The translations under genes were made by a program, and so were the position numbers. The notes beneath the pieces were generated by a model, which did not search any database, had not been told where the DNA came from, and saw nothing but the letters and a program-made list of their open reading frames with translations. Shown here piece after piece: positions 30,599-41,900 of a DNA stretch of 64,000 nt (position 1 is the stretch's first letter; every line of letters starts with the position of its first letter). This stretch comes from Aegilops tauschii subsp. strangulata (lineage: Eukaryota; Streptophyta; Magnoliopsida; Poales; Poaceae). Location of the stretch: assembly GCF_002575655.3 (NCBI RefSeq), contig NC_053036.3, positions 195,332,788 to 195,396,787 on the forward strand. The letters are read 5' to 3'.

Positions 30599-33500
30599 AG
30601 ATGAATCTCGCCCTCGAGATTTGGGTTGGCTACAAAAAAGGTGTGGGTGCTCCTGTCGGAGATCTTCTTCTCGTTCCCAGGTGGCTTCTTCTTCGGTATG
30701 ATGACTCCATTGAGCCTTGCAGAACTTGATAACCTTGCTGCGGGTAACCCTGCTTGCAGTTTCGAGAATCTTGACGGGCTTCTCCTCATAGGTCAGATCA
30801 CTATCCAACTGTATGGCCTCCAGTGGCACTGTATCTCTATCGGCCATCTCCGCATGGCACTTCTTCAACTGGGAAACGTGAAACACATCATGAACTCCTG
30901 ACAAGGCTTCTGGTAATTCCAACTTGTAGGCAACTTCGCCCATGCGTTCTAAAACTCTGTACGGCCCCACAAACCATGGTGCTAACTTTCCTTTGACTCC
31001 AAATCATTTAACTCCTCGAAGTGGCGACACACGCAAGTATGCTCTATCTCCGACTTCATAGGTTACCTCCTTGCGTTTAGTATTGGCATAACTCTTCTGT
31101 CTGGATAGGGCTACCTTGAGTCTGTCGCGGATCAGCTTGACTTTTTCCTCTGAATCTCTAATTAAATCTGGTCTGAATAATTTACGGTCTCCAACTTCAT
31201 CCCACATCAATGGTGTCATGCACCTCCTTCCGTACAAAGCTTCAAAAGGGGCCATTTTCAAACTAGCTTGATAGCTGTTGTTATATGAGAACTCTACGTA
31301 AGGCAAATTATCATCCCAACTAGATCCATAATCTAGGGCACAAGCTCTCAACAATACCTCCAGAATCTGATTAACTCTCTCGGTCTACCCATCTGTCTGC
31401 GGATGAAAAGCTGTACTGAACTCCAGCCTGGTACCCAAAGTTTCATGTAACTGATGCCAAAACTTTGAGGTAAATTGTGTTCCTCTATCTGATACAATGG
31501 TCCTCGGAACTCCATGCAGACATACGATCCTGGTCATGTATATCTTGGCTAACTTAGCACTTGTATATGTGGTTTTCACGGGGATGAAGTGAGCTACCTT
31601 AGTCAAGCGATCAACCACTACGCAAATAGAATCATAACCTGATCGGGTCCTGGGTAATCCTGTAATGAAGTCCATGCCAAGCTTGTCTCACTTCCAATCT
31701 GGTATCGGCAATGGCTGAAGTAATCCTGCTGGTTTCTGGTGCTCTGCCTTAACCCTCTGACATACGTCACATACTGCGACATACTCGGCAATATCCTTTT
31801 TCATACCTGTCCACCAGAAACTTTCCTTCAAGTCCAAATACATCTTGGTGTTGCCCGGGTGTATTGAATAAGGCAAATCATGAGCCTCCTGAAGAATCAA
31901 TTTCCTGATCTCTGGGTCATTTGGCACATAAATACACTGCTCAAACCATAAGGTTCCATGTTCATCCTCATGAAATCCTTCTGCCTTTCCTTGGTTCATC
32001 CTTCCCTTTATCTCCCCAATACCTTTGTCTAACTTCTGGGCTTCTCGGATCTTTCCCAACAAAGTGGATTGAATTTCCATTGCGGCAACAAAACCTCGTG
32101 GTACTATCTCCAATCGAAGATCTCTGAGATCATCAATTAACTCCTGAGGTAATCCTCCTGCTGTGAGGGTATTGACATAGCTCTTGCGGCTCAATGCATC
32201 TGCCACAACATTGGCCTTTCCTGGGTGATAGTGCAATTTCATGTCATAATCCTTTATGAGCTCCAACCATCTTCTCTGCCTGAGGTTCAACTCCTTCTGC
32301 GTGAAGATGTATTTCAAACTCTTATGATCCGTGTAAACATCACAATGATTTCCGATAAGAAAATGTCTCCAGGTCTTGAGTGCGTGCACTACGGCTGCTA
32401 ACTCCAAATCATGTGTGGCATAATTCCGCTCATGAGGTCGAAGCTGATGTGAGGCATATGAAACAACTCTTCCTTCTTGCATAAGAACACCTCCAAGTCC
32501 CTGACGTGAAGCGTCGCAATACACCTAAAAATCCTTGTGTATATTCGGAAGAATTAGCACTGGGGCTGTGACCAAACGTTTCTTTAGCTCCTGGAAACTG
32601 GCCTCACATTCGTCGGTCCAAACAAACTTAATGTCTTTCTTCAATAACTCTGTCATGGGCTTCGCGATCTTGGAGAAATTCTCAATAAACCTCCGGTAAT
32701 ATCCTGCAAGTCCAAGAAAACTGCGAATCTCTCCGACTGAGGTTGGTGCCTTCCATTCGGTGACGGCTTCAACCTTGGAGGGGTCTACTGCTATTCCTTC
32801 TCCTGATATAACATGTCCGAGAAATCCGACTTCCTTCAACCAGAATTCGCATTTGCTGAACTTTGCGTATAATTGATGTTCCCTGAGCTTCTCAAGAACC
32901 AAGCGCAAATGTTCCTTGTGTTCTTCTTCATTCTTCGAGTAAATCAATATGTCATCAATGAATACCACAACAAACTTATCCAAGAACTCCATGAATACCT
33001 TATTCATCATACTCATGAAATAGGCTGGGGCATTTGTCAAACCAAAAGACATGACCGTGTACTCATAAAGGCCATATCTCGTGGTAAAAGTTGTCTTGGG
33101 TATATCCTGTTCTCGAATCTTCAGCTGGTGATATCCTGATCGAAGATCAATCTTGGAGAAAACTTTTGCTCCTTGTAGCCGGTCAAAAAAATCATTGATC
33201 ATTGGCAGAGGGTACTCGTTCTTGATCGTCACCTCGTTCAGCGCACGATAATCTACAACCATTCTCAAGGATCCATCCTTCTTCTCAACTAGAAGCACTG
33301 GGGCTCCCCAAGGTGACGAACTCGGTCGAATATAACCTTTCTCCAATAATTCCTTAATCTGCTTCTTAATTTCCTCCAGATCATTTGCGGGCATCCGGTA
33401 CGGTCTCTTGGATATTGGTCCGATGCCTGGTAACAATTTGATCAAAAACTCTATGTCCCGATCCGGTGGCATGCCGGGCAATTCCTCTGGGAAAGCATCG

Positions 33501-35019
33501 GGATAATCCTTCACAACTGGTACTTCCTCCTGAACAACTCCCGAAAGAGAATTCACTTGAGTCCTCCTTGGCGTATGCCTCGACACATACTTGATCCGTT
33601 TCCCCTCTGGGGTGGTGAGAAGAATCGACTTACGGGCACAATCAATATTCCCTTCGTACTTGGATAGCCAGTCCATGCCTAGAATTACGTCCAATCCTTG
33701 TGATTCTAAGATGATGAGGTCTGTGGGGAAAACGTGTCTCCCTATGGTCAATGGCAACTGAAAACATCCCCGAATAGCCATATGCTCTGCTCCTGGGGAA
33801 CTCACTAACATTGGTGTTTTAAGGGCTACGGTTGGCAACTTAAACTTATCCACAAACCCCCTTGATATGAATGAATGCGATGCACCAGTGTCAAAAAGAA
33901 CAAGGGCTGTAAATGAATTAATCAAGAACTTACCAACAACGGCGTCAGGCTGGTCATATATTTCCTCCGCATTGACATGGTTCACCTGACCTCTGGTGAA
34001 GGGATTGGGCTTCTTGCCTCCAGAGCTTCCATTACCGTTCCCGTTCTTGGCCTCAGGGCAATCGGGGGCGTAGTGTCCGTTTTTCCGCACTTGAAACAGG
34101 CAATGTGGTTCAGAACCTTCTTTGCCAGTGCAGCGGGGTTGGACTGATGATGATTGTTGTTTCCTCCGTTCCCATTGCCATTCCTATGGCCATTATGGTT
34201 GTGTCCATTCCCTCCATGATGTGAATGTCCTCCATGGTTATGGTGAGTGTGTCCACTATACTTGCCAGATCCTGGTCCATTATTTCCCAAGTACGGGGTA
34301 TAGCGGGGCTTCTGCTGAACTCCAGAGTTGTACTTTCCTTGTCCGTACTTCCTCTTGCGATTCTCCACCTGCTGCTGCTTGCCTTCCAGAATGAGAGCCT
34401 TGTTGACCAACACTTGATAATTGTTAAAGGTAGCCACAGTCAACTGAAGTCCCAGATCATCGTTCAGTCCCTCCAGAAATTTCTCCTGCTTAGCGGCATC
34501 ATCAGCCACGTCTCCGGGAGCATACCTGGATAACTTACTAAATTCCTCCACATAATCACCAACAGAACGATTTCCCTAGCGTAAGTTGCGGAACTCACTC
34601 TTCTTTAGACTCATAGCTCCGGCTGAAACATGTGCGGTATGAAATGCCTGCTGGAACTGATCCCAAGTCACATTGGCTATGGGGAATGTGGTGGTGTAAT
34701 TCTCCCACCACGAGGCTGCTGGTCCATCCAGTTGATGTGTGGCAAAGCGCACCTTCTCAGCGTCAGTGCATCCTGCGGTGGTTAGCTCTCTTCCGATCTT
34801 GCGAAGCCAGTCATCTGCAACGATCAGCTCCGTGCTACTAGAGAACACTGGTGGGTTCAACCTCAAGAAACGGGTAAGGTTGTCGACCGGGGGTGGTGGT
34901 GGTGGTGGTGGGTTGTTGTTCTGGTTCTGATTCTGGATGAGTAGCTGCATGAGGGCATTCTGGTTCTGGATCAACTGGGTAAGTTCCGGTGGGAATTCCG
35001 GGTCACGTCATGGAGGCAT
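30596..35019 (-). pseudogene. gag-pol of element F, six stops and one frameshift
   Basis: Start ATG at 35019. The frame is broken by TGA 35008-35010, TAG 34576-34578, a one-base deletion inside the gag zinc knuckle (about 34080-34100), TAG 32525, TGA 31688, TAG 31385 and TGA 31004; after the frameshift all remaining parts are in one frame. Recognisable regions: gag with a His/Asn/Gly-rich tail, protease DTG (about 33890), RT with FIDD (about 32940-32960), RNase H (from about 32520), integrase HHCC, integrase core with SDRG and GQTERVN-type motif (the Gln is the 31385 stop), GPY and chromodomain-like end. An 11-12-bp deletion near 30830 relative to the fragment at 38591 removes a few residues before the chromodomain. 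Related to G at about the level of sister families. Confidence 0.93.
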
Positions 35020-35206
35020 TTGTTAGGTTTAGAGTGGATGAGAAATTAGAATAGAATAAGGGCCTAATGAGAGATATCACTACCCATATGCTTATGATAG
35101 CAAGAAAATTTCAAATCAAGCAATTCACACAGATCACACCACACAAGCAAAAACCTACAGGTAAGGTCATATCCACAAGAGATATGATCTCTTCATACTA
35201 CCGCAA

Positions 35207-35404
35207 TCATTCGTTGGACTCAACTTGGTAGTGGTGATATGAACTAAATCTCCTCAAATCAATGTCAACTCTAGCTTCTTCTTCGTCAATGATGTCTTCA
35301 TAGGTCATGGTCTCATCGGGCTGAGCAACTTGGTGATGGGGTTCAACAACTATTTTATTGAAGTGGAGAAGTGATAGAAATGAATAGTGAAGAGTATAGA
35401 CCAA
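35207..35404 (-). pseudogene. Remnant of the accessory ORF of element F
   Basis: Short frame in the same position as the accessory ORF of G (between primer site and gag). Its end is acidic (MTYEDIIDEEEARVDID), like the acidic tail in G, but the N-terminal domain and coiled coil are missing. Similarity is by position and composition, so this is tentative. Confidence 0.4.
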
Positions 35405-35482
35405 CGGATATATAAGAAAGTCGCAAAATATAGTTTTCTTCCTATGGCTTTCCGTTTCCTAGTGGTCGCGTCCTACAGTCAG

Positions 35483-35500
35483 TGTGTCCTCTAGTACCTT
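35483..35500 (-). other. Decayed primer binding site of element F
   Basis: The native strand reads AAGGTACTAGAGGACAC where G has TTGGTATCAGAGCACAC. Several bases needed to pair with tRNA-iMet have changed, while the sequence beyond (CTGACTGTAGGAC) is conserved. Confidence 0.65.
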
Positions 35501-36100
35501 CTTGTAGCGACCCGACCCCAAATGGATCGAAGTCTCTGTGCCTAAGTGTCATCAATGGATCGGTATGCTAAAACACACAGTACTCGAGGAATTATAACAG
35601 AGTTCAATCACACTTTATTACATTGAGGTTCTCAAAAGATTATTTATTACAATAATATGGCCAAAGGCCATCTAAATAAAAATAACTGCGGAAGCTTCAA
35701 AGGTAAATGAGTCCATCCAACTCCACGGCAAACTGAGTGCAGAACAACGACCTATCGCACCTTTAATCTTCGTCGAAAAAGTCTGCAACATGAGACGTTG
35801 CAGCCATGTAGGTCAGCACATGGAATATGCTGGCAATTTCACACCATAGAATAATAATAAATGAAAAGACTATCTCTATATGAGGCTCTAAGTTTTATTT
35901 TGCATAAAGCTAATTTTACCCTACAACAAAGGAATAATTTTTTTACTACTAAATTAAAATGCCATTATTGAGAAGGTTCCTCCAACTCAATCCCAAAATT
36001 CCCAAGTTATTAGTAACCCAATAATTTCATTAAAAAGAGTGATGAGATCAACTAATAATTCACTTCTAGATACTCAAGTTGTCCATAACCGGGGACACGG

Positions 36101-36132
36101 CTAATCATGATTAGTTTGTACACTCTGCAAAG
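36101..36132 (-). repeat. Double-palindrome motif, element F 5' LTR
   Basis: CTAATCATGATTAG (36101-36114) is intact. The second palindrome is CTCTGCAAAG (36123-36132), one change from the other LTR; on the native strand this would leave a G-T (G-U in RNA) pair. Confidence 0.7.
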
Positions 36133-37720
36133 GTTTGCGCACTTCTCCCCACAAGACTCGACAACCTCCATGATCAGAAGATCGAGACATAGCCTTTCAG
36201 AAGCGTTTCCCCTTAACCCTGGGTAGACCGGTACACCTACTATCCCCTACATCAGCTAGTCTACCACGGAAAGAGGTCACACAACTTACTCAACTATGCA
36301 AGAGCCCATAATGGCTTGTGGCTGCACACGGAAGTTTCTAGGCATGAAATATCTTATGATCCCTTTGAGCCTGGGTGGCGGACCTAGGGTAATCACATGG
36401 GTACTCCGGGATTCCCCTTGGGCAAGCACTGGTTTCTCCAGGTGCCCCCAAACAATCCACCCAGATGTGTATTAAAGTTGCCACATTAGGTTATTCCAAA
36501 ATTATTAACTCTCGCAACTTGCATGGATCACACATACCAATCCCCGTCTACGAGCATGGCTAAGCAATATACGATATAACGAATGTTCCAGGGGTGATCA
36601 AAGGTCATAGGTTCCTACCACATGAACTACATAGCATAACCACATGTTCCCAATCCTACTCATGCAATCTTTGAGGGTTAAACTAATGCATAGTAAAAAC
36701 TGGGTATTAAAAATTATGATCAAAGTGTGAACTTGCCTTGCTGACGTTCGTTGAACTGTAAAGATTCGTGGTAGCAAGCTTCACACTCCGGATGATCTAG
36801 CGTAAGCAAGCAATAACATACATAAGGATACAAGAAAAGATCCAAGATGAAAACAAATAAAAGACTTGAGAAAACTTCAAAAACATCCAAATAAAGTTTC
36901 TGTTTAGAACATAACTTTTACAGTAGCAGAAATATGTGTGTTTGGGTCTAACAGAAAGTACACGTTACGAGCTTCGATTTGCAAAAAGAATCACCTAAAA
37001 CGGAGTTACAAAACTCGAGTTACGGCCTAACGAAGTTTGAATTCAGATCTGTTTGAATTCAAATTTGAAAACTTTCAAAAATATTTTTCGTTTGGTTCTC
37101 TGGATAGAGGATATTTTTATGAACTAGTAGGAAAAAGAATCACCTAATTTGGAACAATAGATTTATAGATACGAATTTCCGAAGATTGGGCATTTTTCTG
37201 GAAATCAATTACGGGATTCAATATGAACTGCCACGTGGCGTGCTGTGATTGGTGTATACCCCTTCAACTAAGAACACGTTTTGAAGGAATGGCTGGGTGC
37301 TCACCGTGAGGGTTCGCCGAAGTTGGGTGGAGCGGAGCGTATTCGATGAACCGGAGTCGATGGAGTAGCGAAGGGTGGAGATATGGTGAAGGAGAATTCT
37401 ATGGACTCCGTAAGGATCTCAGGAGCTTTCTACTTCACTGGACAGAAGTGGCTGAAGTTTTGCACGGCAGCAGTGTGCCTCGATCCTCGCGGTTCTGATG
37501 CTCCTTCTGCGAAATCGAGAGAGAAAAGGGCTCACAGAGATGCGCATCAACAAGGGGAAGAGAAAGGTGGAGGAGTTAGGGCTTGGGGTACCTCAGTCAA
37601 GACAGAATCCTCGTCGTACTTTGATGCTATTGTCGAACTCCGGCGAGCAATTGCTCATAGGAGAGATCGAACTCGAGAGGGATTTTGAGCGTGATGATGT
37701 AGGGGTGTATCCAGAGATGG

Positions 37721-37729
37721 TATTTATAG
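37721..37729 (-). promoter_or_regulatory. TATA box in element F 5' LTR
   Basis: The native strand reads CCTATAAATACC. This is the copy that would drive the element. Confidence 0.6.
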
Positions 37730-38590
37730 GTGCGTGGGGAGTCCATACGAAGACATCCACGACGACCTTAGTGCGACCATTAATGGCTGTTTGTGCAAGA
37801 ACGTTTCCGGATCAGTTCGGTGATTTAAGGCAATAATGTTGGGTTTTAATTCCCTGAATGGGTTATTGGTAACGCCCTCGACAATTTTCGTGTTGACTCT
37901 GAAGTGAAACGGCAAAGAAATTAAGTGGGAGGAGGGGAGGAAGAGGTAGAGGTGACATGCTTGTTCCTGTGTGTTCCTGAAGGCTGAACGAGAAGAGGTA
38001 GAAGAAGACGAGCGCCTGGGCCTTGCGCTAAATGAAAGGGAGATGGGCTTAGTGAGAAAACTGGCCCGTGGCTGAGTGGTTTTTTTTAATAACAGAAACA
38101 CTATGACACCGAAAATACAAATAATTATAAGTCTTAAAAAATTTCCAAAAAATTCACATAGTTATATGGTCTTATGTATGACCTAGTGAACTTTTATCTG
38201 GCCTAAAATGCAAGTTTTCAAAAATAATCTTTTTGCTATGCTAATAAAATAAATTGCAAATAAAACTCAACAAATATATTTTGGTTCCAAATTCAATTTC
38301 CAATATTTTCTTTCTGTTTTTGAAGAAGTCATTTTATCTTCTCTCTTTATTTTATTTTTGATATAATGGAAATGAATTTTGGTGAAACCAAATTTGATCC
38401 AATTTCCCAACTTTGCAATTCTCAAAAATGGTTTTACGGAAACTTCCAACTCTCTCTTTTGGTCCTTGAGTTGATCAAAGTTCCTTGGATCAAAATTCAA
38501 ATAAAACAAATGGAGGCAAAAATGCATAAATCATGGATGCATATGAATGATCTATTTATAAACATCCAAATTGAAAATTGGGATGTTACA

Positions 38591-38927
38591 AACCTACCCC
38601 CGCCCCTTAAGATGAATCTCGCCCTCGAGATTCGGGTTGGCTAGCAAAAAGGTGTGGGTGGTCCTGTCGGAGATCTTCTTCTCGTTCCTAGGTGGCTTCT
38701 TCTTCAGTATGATGACTCCATTGAACCTTGCAGAACTTGATGACCTTGCCGTGGGTAACCCTGCTTGCAGTTTCGAGAATCTTGACGTGCTTCTCCTCAT
38801 AGGTCAAATCACTATCCAACTGTATGGCCTCCAGTGGCACTGTATCTCTCAAAGGAATATCGGCCATCTCCGCATGGCACTTCTTCAACTGGGAAACGTG
38901 AAACACATCATGAACTCCTGACAAGGG
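38591..38927 (-). pseudogene. Extra internal fragment of an F-family element (end of pol plus polypurine tract)
   Basis: Directly beyond the right LTR of F the sequence repeats the start of the internal region (compare 30576-30905): polypurine tract and the chromodomain-like end of pol on the minus strand. It keeps residues deleted in the full element near 30830, so it is a different copy. It ends abruptly at ...CTGACAAGG, where element E sequence begins. The chain LTR-internal-LTR-internal shows recombination between family members. Confidence 0.92.
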
Positions 38928-41900
38928 GCTGCCGGCTAATTCCATCGGGTCATGGGCGGAGCTGAAGGCCCGGTTCATCTAGAATTTCAGAGATACATGC
39001 AAGTAGCCCATGTCAATTGTGGATTTGGCTTCCTGCGTTCAAGCTCAGGGCGAGTCAACCACCAGTTGGGTACGCCGGGTCTCGACTATCATGCACTCTT
39101 CAGATAACATGAATGTCAGTTCAGCGATCCTGATGTTGGAGAAAAATTGTCGTTTTACTCCACTCAAGTAGAAGCTTGGACGGCTCAAGCGCCATTGCAA
39201 TGACATGGGTACTCCAATGGCGGCTCTTGTTAAGTATGCCAACTTTGATGGTACCAAGGACCCCGACTCTGAGGATGAAAGGTCGGGAAAGGGAAAGAAG
39301 AGTAGCGGCATGAAGGGATAGCAGTACAATCCTACCAATCAGGGCGGCAACGGTAAGCACAAGGCTGATGATTTTGTGGCTAACACCGCTACGTGCAATT
39401 ATAACCAGCGTCGTAAGGGACAGCAGGCTCCAAGGATAGGCTTCGACCTTGAGGCAATGTTGAATCAGCCGTGTCCGAAACACGGAACGGATCAGAAGCC
39501 GGCTACTCATTTATGGAAGGATTGCAGCATAATGAGGAGCTTTCAGGAGTCCATCCAGCGCCACCATGGCCCGAACGGCGGATCAGGGTCCGGTTCTCAT
39601 GGTCTGGGTCATGGCGGCAGCGGTTCAAATTCTGGGTTTCAGGGCCACGGCAACCAGGGTGGTTATAACCAGTAGAGTAATCAGGGGAATCAACAACAGC
39701 AGCAGTCTGCTTATCAGAGCAACCCGAAACAGTTGAATAGTGGGCAATATCATGTCTTCACCACTAGCTTATGTAAGCAGGACCAGAAGCTTCATAAAAG
39801 GGCCGTGAATGCGGTTGAGCCGGCGGTGCCATGTTATTTGCGGTGGTCAGAGCAGCCTATTGTGTGGAGTCGTGAGGATCATCCGCCCCATGTTGATAAT
39901 CTGAGTCACCTGGCTCTAGTGGTGGCGCCTCAGGTTGGGGGCTATAAATTTACCATGGTACTCATGGATGGAGGTAGCGGCATTAACATACTTTATTATG
40001 AGACCTTCCGTCGCATGGGACTGACTGATAAAAATCTTAAGCCGTCAAACACTGTCTTCCACGGTGTCATTCCGGGTAAGTCAGCATACCCGGTGGGCAA
40101 GATATCTTTAGAAGTTGCCTTTGGAGATGAGCAGGATTCCAGGTCTGAAACTTTAACCTTTGAAGTGGTCAAGATCAAGAGCCCTTATCATGCTCTATTT
40201 GGGCGGCCGGCTTATGCTAAGTTCATGGCGAGACCTTGCTATGTTTACTTACAGCTTAAGATGCTGGGTTATAAAGGCACCATCATAGTGCATGGGAGTC
40301 GCAAGGTGGCACTGGAGTGTGAAGAAGGTGATGCGGCTTATGCTGAATTGGTTTGTGCAACGGAGGAGTTGAAATTTTACAAGGATAATGTTGACCCGGC
40401 AGATATGACGTCCTTGAAAAAGCCAACCACAGAGCATGATCCTTCGTTAAAGTTTAAATCGGCAGATGATACCAAATTGGTTGACTTCGTCCCTGGTGAC
40501 TCATCTAAGCAGTTCAGCATCAGCGCTAATCTGGATCCAAAATAGGAAGGCGCGCTCATCGAGTTCATCCGTGAGAACGGACATCTTTGCATGGAAGCCT
40601 TCAGACATGCCGGGTGTACCAAGGGAACTCGCTGAGCACAATCTTAATATTGATCCAAAATTTAAGCCGGTCAAGCAATTTCATCACCGATTTAATGAGG
40701 AGCGGCGGAAGGCCATCGGTGAGGAAGTGGCCCGGCTCTTGGCAGCCGGCTTTATCGTTGAAGTTTTCCATCCTGAGTGGTTGGCTAACCCGGTGCTGGT
40801 ACTCAAGAAGAATGGCACTTGGCGGATGTGTGTGGATTACACGGACTTGAACAAGGCTTGTCCGGCTGATCCATTTGCTCTCCCTCGTATTGATCAAATA
40901 ATTGATGCTACGGCGGGTTGTGAGCGTTTGAGTTTTTTGGATGCTTATTCTGGTTATCATCAGATCAAGATGGCAGTTAAGGACCAGGAGAAGACAGCTT
41001 TCATTACTCCGTTTGGAGCCTTCTGCTATGTGTCTATGCCTTTTGGGCTCAAGAGTGCCCAGGCGACTTATCAGCGGTGTGTGCAAAATTGCCTTCACAA
41101 TCAGATTGGGCGCAATGTTCATGCTTACGTAGATGACATTGTGGTGAAGTCAAGAGAGAAGGAGACCCTGATTGGTGATTTAAAGGAGACGTTTGATAAT
41201 CTCCGAGTCTACAAGATGATACTTAACCCGGCTAAGTGTGTCTTTGACGTACCAGCAGGCAAGCTCTTGGGTTTTCTGGTTTCCAACAGAGGGATTGAAG
41301 CTAACCCGGAGAAGATCAAGGCCATTACATCTTTGGCTAAGCCGGCGTGTATTAATGATGTTTAGCGTCTGGCAGGTCGTATTGCGGCTTTAAGCCGATT
41401 CATAAGCCGGCTGGGTGAGAAGGCTATTCCCCTTTATCAGATGATGAAGAAAATGGATCACTTCGTTTGGAGTGAAGCTGCTCATCAAGCGTTTGAGGAT
41501 CTGAAGAAACAGTTGGCTGAGTCGCCCGTGCTTCCTGCCCCTATTGATAAAGAGCCTCTAATGTTATATCTGGCAGCTAATAGTCGGGCCGTCAGTGTAG
41601 CCATCATGGTGGAAAGGAAAGAGGCAGGCAAGGAATACCTGGTTCAACAGCCGGTGTACTACATCAGTGAGGTGCTTATCGAGTCCAAGCAGAGATATCC
41701 ACACTGGTAGAAGCTTGTGTATGCGGTTTTCATGGCAAGCCGGAAGCTTAAGCAATACTTTCAGGGTCATCCCATCACTTGTGGTTAGTTCTGCTCCTTT
41801 AGGAGATATCATCCAAAACAGAGAAGCCACATGATGAGTTGCTGAATGGTCCATTGAGCTTGGTCCTCACGGTTTAAAGTATGTACCACGCACAGCCATC

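Larger units (their letters stand above)
27452..38590 (-). mobile_element. Element F: decayed chromodomain Gypsy element
   Basis: LTRs 27452-30575 and 35503-38590 bound an internal region with broken gag-pol on the minus strand. In native orientation the LTR reads TGTAACATCC...GGTCGCTACA. The left flank (...TTGAAT) is element E, but the right LTR is followed by a second internal fragment of the same family, not by E, so there is no matching target duplication. The two LTRs differ by several percent and by small indels (for example near 27835-27870). F is closely related to G. Confidence 0.9.
35503..38590 (-). repeat. 5' LTR of element F (3,088 bp)
   Basis: It starts TGTAGCGACC and ends GGGATGTTACA in plus coordinates. 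It is shared by the full element on its left and the internal fragment on its right. Confidence 0.92.
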
